The notes beneath the pieces are model-generated. The model searched no databases and was not told where the DNA came from. It saw only the letters and a list, made by a program, of their open reading frames with translations. Below are positions 8,773 through 16,432 of a stretch of DNA of 64,000 nt, piece after piece (the stretch's first letter is position 1; each line of letters starts with the position of its first letter). The stretch comes from Propionicicella superfundia DSM 22317 (GTDB taxonomy: Bacteria > Actinomycetota > Actinomycetes > Propionibacteriales > Propionibacteriaceae), in contig NZ_AUIA01000017.1 of NCBI RefSeq assembly GCF_000423465.1, positions 62,001 to 126,000 on the forward strand. Reading direction: 5' to 3'. The position numbers and the translations under genes are program-made.

Positions 8773-9414
8773 TCAGGCCGGACGCGCGACCCCCGTGACC
8801 TGGTCCAGCGCGAGCCCGCTCTTCGCGAACGGCGCCGGGCGCAGCACCAGGTACCCCACGGTGCCGTCGAGAACCTCGGCCCGGAGCACTTCGAAGCCGT
8901 TCGGCGGGGTGCCGTCGGCGAAGAGTCGTTTGCCGGTGCCGACCGCGACGGGGAACACGATCAGCCGGTACTCGTCCACCAGGCCCGTCGCGTGCAGGGC
9001 GCTGGCGAGCTGCCAGCTTCCGTGCACCTGCAACTCGCCGTCCCCGACCCTCTTCAGAAGCGCGATCTGGTCGGACCATCCTCCCCGCAGGGCTTGGGCA
9101 TTGGCCCAGTCCAGGCAGGTGAGAGTCGAGCTGACCACGTACTTCGGAGCCGAGTTGAGGACTGCGGCCACGGTGTCCTCCGTGTCGGCGAGCCGGCTCC
9201 AGTAGGGGTGCATGAGACCGTAGGTCGTGCGCCCCATGAGCACCGCGGACGTGCGCGCGAACCACTCGCCGACGACCCGTCGCCAGCCTGGAAGCTCGGC
9301 GAACGGGGCCATCCAGCCACCGTGCGCGAAGTCGCCCGAGGAGTCCTCCTCGGGCGACCACGGCCCCTGCATGACGCCGTCCAGCGTCAGCAACTCGTGT
9401 ACGACAAGTTTCAT
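8773..9414 (-). CDS. dihydrofolate-reductase-like protein (RibD C-terminal family)
   Basis: A 213-residue NADPH-binding reductase-like protein of the RibD_C/YyaP group common in actinobacteria; real substrates are rarely known. The ATG at 9414 (MKLVVHELLTLDGVMQGPW) has GAGGAAGG just upstream and begins at the conserved first strand, so upstream codons are excluded. Recognisable pieces are SLDGV-like LTLDGVMQ, LMGRTTYGLM and GELQVHGSWQLASALHATGL (the G-S-xx-L loop that contacts NADPH), then VDEYRLIVFPVAVGTGKRLF. It is not the essential DHFR, being of a different subfamily. Confidence 0.85.
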   Translation of the reverse strand: MKLVVHELLTLDGVMQGPWSPEEDSSGDFAHGGWMAPFAELPGWRRVVGEWFARTSAVLMGRTTYGLMHPYWSRLADTEDTVAAVLNSAPKYVVSSTLTCLDWANAQALRGGWSDQIALLKRVGDGELQVHGSWQLASALHATGLVDEYRLIVFPVAVGTGKRLFADGTPPNGFEVLRAEVLDGTVGYLVLRPAPFAKSGLALDQVTGVARPA

Positions 9415-9573
9415 CGCCTTCCTCTCTGTCGGCGCGGGCCTTCCGGCCGACACGGATGGCCACGACGCTACCGATCAGTCACTGACCGGCGAGGCCACAA
9501 ACCGGACGATGTCCCCTGCGCGGTGGGGATCCCGGCGCCCGGGTCGCCACCGAGAGTGTCGACGACCGCGGAC

Positions 9574-9601
9574 TTGCTACCCTACCCCCCTAGGGTATAC
9601 T
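9574..9601 (+). promoter_or_regulatory. leaderless promoter overlapped by CsoR operator
   Basis: A -35 TTGCTA (9574-9579) and a -10 TATACT (9596-9601) are 16 bp apart. Transcription should begin at about 9608, the A of the copB ATG, so the message is leaderless. Between and over the boxes lies the palindrome TACCCTACCCCCCTAGGGTA (9578-9597), a GC-rich inverted repeat with the T-A-C-C-C/G-G-G-T-A arms of CsoR operators. The repressor would occupy the whole spacer. Confidence 0.8.
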
Positions 9602-9607
9602 GGCGAT

Positions 9608-11782
9608 ATGTCGCATGCGGGGCACGATCACCACCAGCACCACGAGCACGACCACGACGACCTCGGAACGACGCACATGCATGCCATGGACGTCGATCCC
9701 GGCCGCACCGACACCAGCCACGCGTCCCACGACAGCCACGCGGCCCACACCGGCCACGGCGACCACACCGGCCACGGCGACCACGTGGCCCGCTTCCGGC
9801 GCCTGTTCTGGATCATGCTCGCGCTCGCGATCCCGGTCGTGGCCTTCTCGGCGATGTTCGCGGACCTGCTCGGGTACGCCCTGCCCGCGACGGGGTGGAC
9901 CACGTGGGTCTCACCGCTGCTGGGCACGGTCATGTTCTGCTGGGGAGGCTCCCCGTTCCTCACCGGCGCGTGGGCGGAGATCCGCTCCCGCCGTCCCGGC
10001 ATGATGCTGCTCATCGCGCTGGCGATCACCGTGGCGTTCCTCGCCTCCTGGGGTGCCGTCGTCGGCCTGCTGGACCACGCGCTGGACTTCTGGTGGGAAC
10101 TGGCCCTGCTCATCGTGATCATGCTGCTCGGCCATTGGCTGGAGATGCGCTCCCTCGCCCAGACCACCTCGGCGCTCGACTCGCTCGCGGCGCTGCTGCC
10201 CGACCGGGCCGAGGTCGTCGACGGCGCCGCCACACGGCTCGTCGATCCGGCCGACCTGCAGGTGGGCGACCTCGTGGTGGTGCGGCCGGGCGGTCGCGTC
10301 CCGGCCGACGGACGGATCGCCTCGGGGGCGGCCAGCATGGACGAGTCGATGATCACCGGGGAGTCCCGGGCGGTCCGTCGCGGCGCCGGGGACCTCGTGG
10401 TGGCGGGCACGATCGCGACCGATTCGGCCGTCCGGGTCGAGGTGACCGCCGTCGGCGAGGACACCGCCCTGGCCGGCATCCGGCGACTGGTGGACGAGGC
10501 CCAGAACTCCTCGTCCCGAGCACAGCGGATCGCCGACCGCGCCGCCGCCTGGCTCTTCTGGTACGCCCTGGTCGCCGCGGCTCTCACCATGACCGCGTGG
10601 ACGCTGTTCGGGCTGCCCGACGACGGGCTCGTGCGCACCATCACCGTCCTGGTCATCGCCTGCCCGCATGCCCTGGGGCTGGCCATCCCGCTCGTCGTGT
10701 CGATCGCGACCGAGCGGGCCGCGCGCGGCGGCGTCCTCGTGAAGGACCGGCTCGCGCTGGAGCGCATGCGCACCGTCGACACTGTGCTCTTCGACAAGAC
10801 CGGCACGCTCACGCGTGGCGAGCCCGCACTCACCGCCATCGAGCCCGGCCCCGGATACACCGCCGAACGCGTCCTGGCGCTCGCCGCCGGCGCCGAGGCG
10901 ATGTCCGAGCACCCGCTCGCCCGGGCCATCGTCGCCGCCGCCGAGCGGCAGGGACTCGGGATCCCCGCCGCGACCGGCTTCGCGTCGACCCCGTCACTGG
11001 GAGTCAGCGCAGCGGTCGACGGGATCGGCGTCCGGGTCGGCGGGCCGCGGCTGCTGGCCGACGCGGAGGTGGACGGTCTCCCGATCGCGGCCTCCTGGGA
11101 CGCGGAGGGTGCCACCGTCCTGCACATCCTGGCGGACGGCCGGGTCATCGGCGCCCTCCGCCTCAGCGACGCCGTGCGCGACGAGTCGGAGCGCGCCGTG
11201 GCGGCCCTGCACGCCCTCGGCATCCAGGTCGTCATGGTCACCGGGGACGCCGAACCGGTCGCCCGCACGGTCGCGTCGGCCCTCGGCATCGACCGCGTGT
11301 ACGCGGGGGTCCTGCCCGCCGACAAGGCCTCCACCGTCCGCGAGCTGCAGGGCGAGGGACGCACCGTCGCCATGGTCGGCGACGGCGTGAACGATGCCCC
11401 GGCGCTGGCCCAGGCCGATGTCGGCATCGCCATCGGCGCGGGCACCGACGTCGCGATCGCGTCAGCGGGGGTCATCCTCGCCGGGTCCGACCCGCGCTCG
11501 GTGCTCTCGGTCGTCCAGCTCTCCCGCGCCGCCTACCGGAAGATGACGCAGAACCTGTGGTGGGCCGCCGGGTACAACCTCCTCGCCGTCCCCCTCGCGG
11601 CCGGGGTGCTCGCCCCCGTCGGGTTCACCCTGCCGATGTCGGTGGGCGCCATCCTGATGTCGCTGTCCACCATCGTCGTCGCGGCCAACGCCCAGGTGCT
11701 GCGGCGCCTCGACCTGCGACCCGAGGCCGGCGCCGACCAGATCCTCCCGCCGAGGCACCACGAAGGAGACGAGCACCGATGA
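9608..11782 (+). CDS. copB: CopB-type copper/silver P1B ATPase
   Basis: Membrane pump exporting copper or silver ions with ATP. It has 724 residues. The N-terminus is an extended His-rich metal-binding tail (14 His in the first 50 residues) instead of CxxC domains, as in CopB. The membrane metal site is CPH (in VIACPHALGLAIP, about residue 351), the CopB signature, where CopA has CPC. The phosphorylation motif DKTGTLT is at about 396. TGES is in the actuator domain, and SEHPLARAI and GDGVNDAPAL in the nucleotide and hinge regions. The ATG at 9608 sits 6 bases after the -10 box. The stop overlaps csoR (ATGA), so the pump and its repressor form one copper-regulated operon. Confidence 0.92.
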   Translation: MSHAGHDHHQHHEHDHDDLGTTHMHAMDVDPGRTDTSHASHDSHAAHTGHGDHTGHGDHVARFRRLFWIMLALAIPVVAFSAMFADLLGYALPATGWTTWVSPLLGTVMFCWGGSPFLTGAWAEIRSRRPGMMLLIALAITVAFLASWGAVVGLLDHALDFWWELALLIVIMLLGHWLEMRSLAQTTSALDSLAALLPDRAEVVDGAATRLVDPADLQVGDLVVVRPGGRVPADGRIASGAASMDESMITGESRAVRRGAGDLVVAGTIATDSAVRVEVTAVGEDTALAGIRRLVDEAQNSSSRAQRIADRAAAWLFWYALVAAALTMTAWTLFGLPDDGLVRTITVLVIACPHALGLAIPLVVSIATERAARGGVLVKDRLALERMRTVDTVLFDKTGTLTRGEPALTAIEPGPGYTAERVLALAAGAEAMSEHPLARAIVAAAERQGLGIPAATGFASTPSLGVSAAVDGIGVRVGGPRLLADAEVDGLPIAASWDAEGATVLHILADGRVIGALRLSDAVRDESERAVAALHALGIQVVMVTGDAEPVARTVASALGIDRVYAGVLPADKASTVRELQGEGRTVAMVGDGVNDAPALAQADVGIAIGAGTDVAIASAGVILAGSDPRSVLSVVQLSRAAYRKMTQNLWWAAGYNLLAVPLAAGVLAPVGFTLPMSVGAILMSLSTIVVAANAQVLRRLDLRPEAGADQILPPRHHEGDEHR

Positions 11783-12078
11783 GCACCGAGACCGGCCACC
11801 ACGGCTACCTGTCCGACAAGACGCGCTATCTGCAGCGCCTCAAACGCATCGAAGGCCAGGCCCGCGGCATCCACCGCATGGTCGACGAGGAGCAGTACTG
11901 CATCGACATCCTCACCCAGATCTCGGCCCTCACCAGCGCCCTGGAGAACGTCGCGCTCGCCCTGCTCGACGACCATCTACGGCACTGCGTCGTGGACGCG
12001 GCGAGGCAGGGAGGGCCGGAAGCCGAGGCGAAACTCGCCGAGGCGAGCGCCGCGATCGCGCGCCTCGTCCGCTCCTGA
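11779..12078 (+). CDS. csoR: copper-sensing repressor CsoR
   Basis: Small all-helical repressor (99 residues, DUF156/CsoR family) that leaves its operator when it binds Cu(I). The three copper ligands are all present with exact family spacing: Cys41, His66 and Cys70 (in YCIDILTQIS and DDHLRHCV). The basic DNA-contact surface lies in RYLQRLKRIEGQARGI. The start overlaps the copB stop by 4 bases, so it is translationally coupled and autoregulated through the operator at 9578-9597. Confidence 0.93.
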   Translation: MSTETGHHGYLSDKTRYLQRLKRIEGQARGIHRMVDEEQYCIDILTQISALTSALENVALALLDDHLRHCVVDAARQGGPEAEAKLAEASAAIARLVRS

Positions 12079-12106
12079 CCGGCGACCGAACACCGCTCCG
12101 GCGCTC

Positions 12107-13300
12107 TCAGGGCTCGCGCGAGAACGGCGCCTTCGGGAAGGCCCGCCGGGCGAGCAGGATGAGGAGCGCCGCCGACGCCATCAGGACCGCCGCCACCCAC
12201 GCGAGTCCTTCGACGCCCGTCAGGACCAGGACGCGCCCGCCGATCGCCGCTCCGACGGCGATCCCGAGGTTGGCGGTGCCGTTGATCCATGCCCCGGCGA
12301 TCTCGGGCGACGTCGCCCGCGTGCGGACCGCCACGGTCTGATACAGCGAGGGGATCGGGCCGAACGCCATCGCCCACACCGCCCCCGCGACCACGACGCC
12401 GGCGAGCACGGGGTACGCGATGCCCACTCCGACGATGCCGAGGACGAGTGTGCCGGTCATCACCAGCGCGCTGGCACGGGTGTGCAGATCGAGTCGCGGT
12501 CCCGCGATGGCCAGGCCGATGAGCCCGCAGACGCCGAAGACCAGCAGGACGGGGCCCACCCACTCCGGGGCGGCGCCCGACCGGAGAAGCACGACGCTGA
12601 CGAAGGTGTAGAGCACGTACTGGCCGAGGAAGGTGAGCCCGTTGGCGCCGACGACCGCGACGAACTGGCGCAGGTGGCCCGTGTAGGCGCTGCGGTGCTC
12701 GACGGGCGCCTCCACCGACGGGAGCACGAGCACGACCAGCACGAGGACGACCGCGAGCAGCACGACCAGGGCGACGAAGGCCGTCCTCCACCCGGCCGCG
12801 TTGCCCAGGGCCGTCGTCAGGGGGACGCCCAGGATGAAGCCGGCCGATCCGCCCGCCGAGGACAGGGCCATCGCGCGGCCGGTCAGCGACGGCGGGACCA
12901 GCCGGGCGGCGTAGCCGATGCACACGGAGAAGAAGAGCGCATGCGTCGCGCCGCCCAGGGCGCGGCCGATGCCGACGACCAGGAGGGATGGCGCCAGCAC
13001 GACGATCAGATTGCTCAGCAGGTAGCTGCCGAGAGTGAGGAGCAGCAACGGCTTGCGACGCACGTGCCGGGTGAGGAAGGTCAGCGGGACGGACAGGACC
13101 GCGACCATCACCGCGTAGAGGCTGACCAGCAGCCCGGTGGTGGACTCGCCGACGCCGAATCCCGCGCCGATCTGCGGGAGGAGCCCGACGGGCACCATCT
13201 CGGTCGTCACCGCGGCGAAGGCGGAGGCCGACAGGCTCAAGAGGCCCGCCCGGGCGCCGCGGAGCGTCGTCCCGCCGTCGTGGGAGACCCCCTGCGCCAT
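12107..13300 (-). CDS. MFS drug-efflux-type transporter (12 helices)
   Basis: Major facilitator of 397 residues, DHA1-like. The sequence ASAFAAVTTEMVPVGLLPQI in helix 1, RALGGATHALFFSV and the two-times-six helix pattern suit the AraJ/YdhP/Cmx group of sugar or drug exporters. The ATG at 13300 has GGAAGGGG about 9 bases upstream. It is divergent from a ROK-family regulator 60 bp away, with a palindromic site between them, so that protein probably controls it. The ROK link would suit a sugar or sugar-derivative export substrate, but this is inference. Confidence 0.82.
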   Translation of the reverse strand: MAQGVSHDGGTTLRGARAGLLSLSASAFAAVTTEMVPVGLLPQIGAGFGVGESTTGLLVSLYAVMVAVLSVPLTFLTRHVRRKPLLLLTLGSYLLSNLIVVLAPSLLVVGIGRALGGATHALFFSVCIGYAARLVPPSLTGRAMALSSAGGSAGFILGVPLTTALGNAAGWRTAFVALVVLLAVVLVLVVLVLPSVEAPVEHRSAYTGHLRQFVAVVGANGLTFLGQYVLYTFVSVVLLRSGAAPEWVGPVLLVFGVCGLIGLAIAGPRLDLHTRASALVMTGTLVLGIVGVGIAYPVLAGVVVAGAVWAMAFGPIPSLYQTVAVRTRATSPEIAGAWINGTANLGIAVGAAIGGRVLVLTGVEGLAWVAAVLMASAALLILLARRAFPKAPFSREP

Positions 13301-13323
13301 CGGTTCGACCCCTTCCCGTGGTT

Positions 13324-13340
13324 TACTCGTTCTACGAGCA
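13324..13340. promoter_or_regulatory. putative operator between MFS and ROK genes
   Basis: TACTCGTTCTACGAGCA has 7-base arms with one mismatch around TCT. It sits in the 59-bp divergent gap, where a ROK repressor would be expected to bind and shut both promoters. Confidence 0.5.
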
Positions 13341-13359
13341 TATTCCTGGGGGTGAGACG

Positions 13360-14574
13360 ATGCCAGCCGTGACCGGTCGTTCCCGGCCGAGGTCGGCCCG
13401 GTTGCGCTGGACGACGGCCTCGGAGCTTCTCCGGCTCGTCCACTCCGAGCCGCGGATCACCCGCACCGAGGCCCGCGCACGCCTCGGGCTGTCCAGCGGT
13501 GCGGCCGCGGAGCTCATCGAGCGGCTGCGGGGGGCCGGGTTGCTCGCCGAGCACCGGGCGCCCCCCGCGGGCCCCGGACGGCCGACGACGACGCTGGGCG
13601 CCCACCCGCGGGGTCCGCTCGTCGCGGTGGTCGACCTGCGTTCCGGCGGGTGGCGGATCGTCCTGAGCGACCTGACCGGCGGGATCACCGAGGTCGCCTC
13701 GGGAGTGTGGGGCGACGAGGACCTCGCCGGGCGACTGCCCGCGATCGCCGGCGAGATGGCGCGCGCGGTGTCCGCCCATGCCGGGCGCATCCGCGCGGTC
13801 GTCGCGGCCGTGGCAGGCACGGTCAGCGGCTCCAGGCTCCTGCAGTTCTCGACGCGCGGCTGGGGCGAGGCCGACCTCGGCGTCCTGACCGGCCGGATCG
13901 AGCCACCGGGCCGGGTGCGCCTGCTGGCCGGCAACGACGCGACCCTCGGCGGCCTCGCCGAGGCCCGCACCGGAGCGGCGCGCGACGCGCGGGTGGCCCT
14001 GCACGTCCTGGTCGCGGTGGGGGTCGGCGGGGTGCTGCTGGTCGACGGACGTCCGGTCACCGGAGTCCAGGGGGCCGACGGCGAGTACGGCCACCTGCCG
14101 TTCGGGGATCCGGAGCTTCGCTGCCCCTGCGGGGCGAGGGGGTGCTGGGATCTCACCGTCGACGGCCGAGCCCTCGCACGCCACCTCGGGGCGCCGGTTC
14201 CCGACGATCCCGTGGCGTACGCCCAGGGCCTGCTGGACGACGTCCGGTCCGGCCGGGCCGGGGACTCCGCGCAGCGGCGCGCCGTCGACCTGACCGCGCA
14301 TGCCCTGGGGGCGGGGATCGCGGGACTCGTGAACCTGCACGGGCCCGAGGTGGTGACGCTCGCCGGCGTGGCGACCGACCTCCGCGCGGCGGCGCCCGTG
14401 GCGTTCGCCCGCGGCTTCGACGAGGGGCTGATGCGCTTCCGGCGCGACAGCCCGCCCCTGGTGCGGGACGGCCTGTACAGCCGCAACGGCCCGGTCCGTG
14501 GAGCGATCGGTCTCGGCGTCGAGGAGATCACGAGCCCCGCGGCCCTCGCCGAGTGGGGTTCCGTCACCTCATAG
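13360..14574 (+). CDS. ROK-family transcriptional regulator
   Basis: A 404-residue protein. The ATG at 13360 follows GGGGGTGAG. Residues about 15-75 form a winged helix-turn-helix (TASELLRLVHSEPRITRTEA, then ARLGLSSGAAAELIERL). The rest is a ROK sugar-kinase-like domain with VGVGGVLLVDGRPVTG and the zinc-binding cluster CPCGARGCWD (family pattern C-x-C-G-x-x-G-C). The GADGEYGHLPFG stretch is the ROK signature with the catalytic-type His. It likely represses the divergent MFS gene and senses a sugar or derivative. Confidence 0.85.
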   Translation: MPAVTGRSRPRSARLRWTTASELLRLVHSEPRITRTEARARLGLSSGAAAELIERLRGAGLLAEHRAPPAGPGRPTTTLGAHPRGPLVAVVDLRSGGWRIVLSDLTGGITEVASGVWGDEDLAGRLPAIAGEMARAVSAHAGRIRAVVAAVAGTVSGSRLLQFSTRGWGEADLGVLTGRIEPPGRVRLLAGNDATLGGLAEARTGAARDARVALHVLVAVGVGGVLLVDGRPVTGVQGADGEYGHLPFGDPELRCPCGARGCWDLTVDGRALARHLGAPVPDDPVAYAQGLLDDVRSGRAGDSAQRRAVDLTAHALGAGIAGLVNLHGPEVVTLAGVATDLRAAAPVAFARGFDEGLMRFRRDSPPLVRDGLYSRNGPVRGAIGLGVEEITSPAALAEWGSVTS

Positions 14575-15645
14575 GGCCGGCTTCGCCACCCTTCTCGCGG
14601 CCGCGCGGGCGGCGCGACGTCCGGCCCGCGTGGCGCCGAGGGTCGACGCCGACGCGCCGTAACCGGCGAGCAGCAGCCGCGGCTCTCTCGCGACGAGGGT
14701 GCCGTCGGTGCGGATGCCGCCGCCGGGTTCGTGGAGGTGCAGGGGTGCGAGGTGGTCGACGGAGGGACGGAACCCCGTGGCCCACAGGATCACGTCGGCG
14801 TGGACCGTCTCGGCCGTCGACCCCGGGGACGCGCCGGTCCCGGGCGGGAACACGACGCCGTCGGGTGTGATCCGGGTGAACATTCCCCGCGAGACCAGGA
14901 GCCCGGAGGCGATCCCCCGCCGGTACTCCTGGGTGAGCGGCAGCCCGGTCGCCGCGACCACGCTGAGCGTGGGCAGGCCCGCGAGGGTGCGCTCGCGGAC
15001 CCGGCGCTCGACGTCCGCCCCCCATTCGGTGTCGAACGGCGCGTCGGTCCACTGCGGCGGGCGGCGGGTCGCCCAGGTCGTCCTCGCGGCGACGCCGTCG
15101 AGCTGCAGGAGGAACTGCACGGCCGACGTCCCGCCCCCGACGACGACCACGTCCAGGCCGCGCAGCTCGTCGGCGGAGCGGAAGTCATGGGTGTGGAGCT
15201 GGCGGCCCGCGAACGTCTCGCGGCCGGGTATGTGCGGCCAGTACGGCCGGTCCCACGTGCCGGTGGCGTTGATCACCACCCGCGCACGGTAGGTCGCCGT
15301 GTCGGTCCGCACGGTCAGGGGGCCGTCGGGGCCGTGGTCGGACGTCACGGCGTCGACCCGGACCGGACGGCGCACCGGCAGGGCGAAGCGCTGCTCGTAC
15401 TCGCCTTAGTACCGCGCGACCACCTGCGACGCGGGCTCGTGCGGGTCGGGGGTGCCCAGTTTCAAGCCGGGCAGGTCGTGGATGGCGTGCGCGCCGCCGA
15501 AGGTGAGGGACGGCCACCGGTGCCGCCACGCGCCGCCCGGCCCCGGGTTCGCGTCGAGGACGACGTGCTCCACGCCCTCGCGCCGCAGGTAGTAGGACGA
15601 CGACAGCCCGGCCTGACCCGCTCCGATGACGACGACGTCGATCAC
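14569..15645 (-). pseudogene. flavin-containing monooxygenase-like gene with in-frame stop
   Basis: The upstream part (ATG 15645, SD GGAGG) encodes MIDVVVIGAGQAGLSSSYYL, the FAD-binding GxGxxG strand. It then reaches TAA at 15406-15408. The same frame goes straight on with GEYEQRFALPVRRPVRVDAV, NATGTWDRPYWPHIPG, the NADPH motif VVVGGGTSAVQFLLQL and the C-terminal ATGFRPSVDHL. These are the ordinary domains of a class B monooxygenase/oxidoreductase, so only one codon is wrong; family members usually have Phe or another residue in this Y-x-x-x-Y-E position. Either the gene was recently inactivated or the stop is a sequencing error. The 3' end overlaps the ROK stop by 6 bases. Confidence 0.8.
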
Positions 15646-15657
15646 CCGAACCTCCTA

Positions 15658-15671
15658 GTTGACATGTCAAC
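15658..15671. promoter_or_regulatory. perfect 14-bp palindrome upstream of the monooxygenase gene
   Basis: GTTGACATGTCAAC is a perfect palindrome lying just before the Shine-Dalgarno of the broken monooxygenase gene. It resembles operators of TetR or MarR repressors. No such regulator is adjacent, so the partner is unknown. Confidence 0.5.
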
Positions 15672-15854
15672 CATATCTCGGGCGGACTGGTTCCGCCCGA
15701 GCTACTGCGGGTGACGTACTCCGGAACACCGCAGGCGGAGGACTCGCGGACGCGCTCGTCGAGAGAACCTGGAGACGTCACCTCATCGGACGACACCGAG
15801 AAGCTGCGATGAGGATCCATCGGTCCGCGACGGACCGGAGAAGGAGCCACGGCA

Positions 15855-16136
15855 ATGACCGACAAGACCCACGACGAAGAGTTCACGGTCTCCGGGAACG
15901 ACCTCCTGGGCAGGGTGCGAGGACTCATCCGCGAAGGCAACGTCCGACGCGTCTTCCTGAAGGACGAGGCCGGGACCACGCTTCTGGAGATCCCGCTGAC
16001 CGCCGGCCTCGCCGTCACCGTGCTCACCGCGGCATTCGCCCCGGCACTCGTCGCCGTCGGGGTGGTCGCCGCCCTCCTCGCCCAGGTCACCGTCGGCGTC
16101 GAGCGGAGCGAATCGAGCGCGGAGCATCCCGCCTGA
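15855..16136 (+). CDS. DUF4342 domain protein
   Basis: Small protein of 93 residues with AAGGAG 8-13 bases before the ATG. The first half (SGNDLLGRVRGLIREGNVRR, then VFLKDEAGTTLLEIPL) matches the pattern of DUF4342 proteins. A hydrophobic hairpin follows (residues about 50-80), probably membrane-embedded. Function is unknown. It stands alone; the 209 bp upstream hold the palindrome at 15658 and nothing else recognisable. Confidence 0.75.
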   Translation: MTDKTHDEEFTVSGNDLLGRVRGLIREGNVRRVFLKDEAGTTLLEIPLTAGLAVTVLTAAFAPALVAVGVVAALLAQVTVGVERSESSAEHPA

Positions 16137-16205
16137 CCGGCGAAACGGCCGGTTTCGCCGACGGGCCGCGCAGCCCCTCGGCTCGGGCTGGGTGCGGGCG
16201 GGCTG

Positions 16206-16370
16206 ACCGCCAGGTTGCGAGGCGTTGCCGACCGGGTCGTCAGGCCGCCGCGCGCCGACCGCCAGGTTGTACCGGCTATGCCGCCTCGCTTCACCGTCGT
16301 ATGCCATACAACGTGGCGGCCACCTCTTGTGGGTCCGGCCATCGGAGCAGGTATGCCGCACAACCTGGCA
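16206..16370. repeat. REP-like cluster of four inverted/direct repeats
   Basis: Four copies of a roughly 20-25-bp element with core GCCGCCAGGTTGT. Two are direct (about 16206 and 16257) and two inverted (about 16306-16321 and 16351-16375). Copies two and three form a long imperfect hairpin whose arms also share a GGCATAC/GTATGCC part. The element fills the 296-bp space between the DUF4342 gene and the P-type ATPase gene. It may be a REP/BIME-like element and could also act as terminator. Confidence 0.55.
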
Positions 16371-16432
16371 GCCAGCGCCACGCCACAGGCCGGGGATTCC
16401 CTCGGCCCTTCGGTCCACGAGCTCGCCCCGGG

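Noticed and set aside
7576-11778. Very long plus-strand frame reading into csoR
   Set aside because: Only the last 99 codons (csoR) are real; the upstream part is antisense to the ERCC4, GNAT and DHFR-like genes and out of frame with copB.
13306-13318. GGTTCGACCCC resembling a tRNA T-arm
   Set aside because: No paired acceptor, D or anticodon arms around it; it lies in the leader of the MFS gene.
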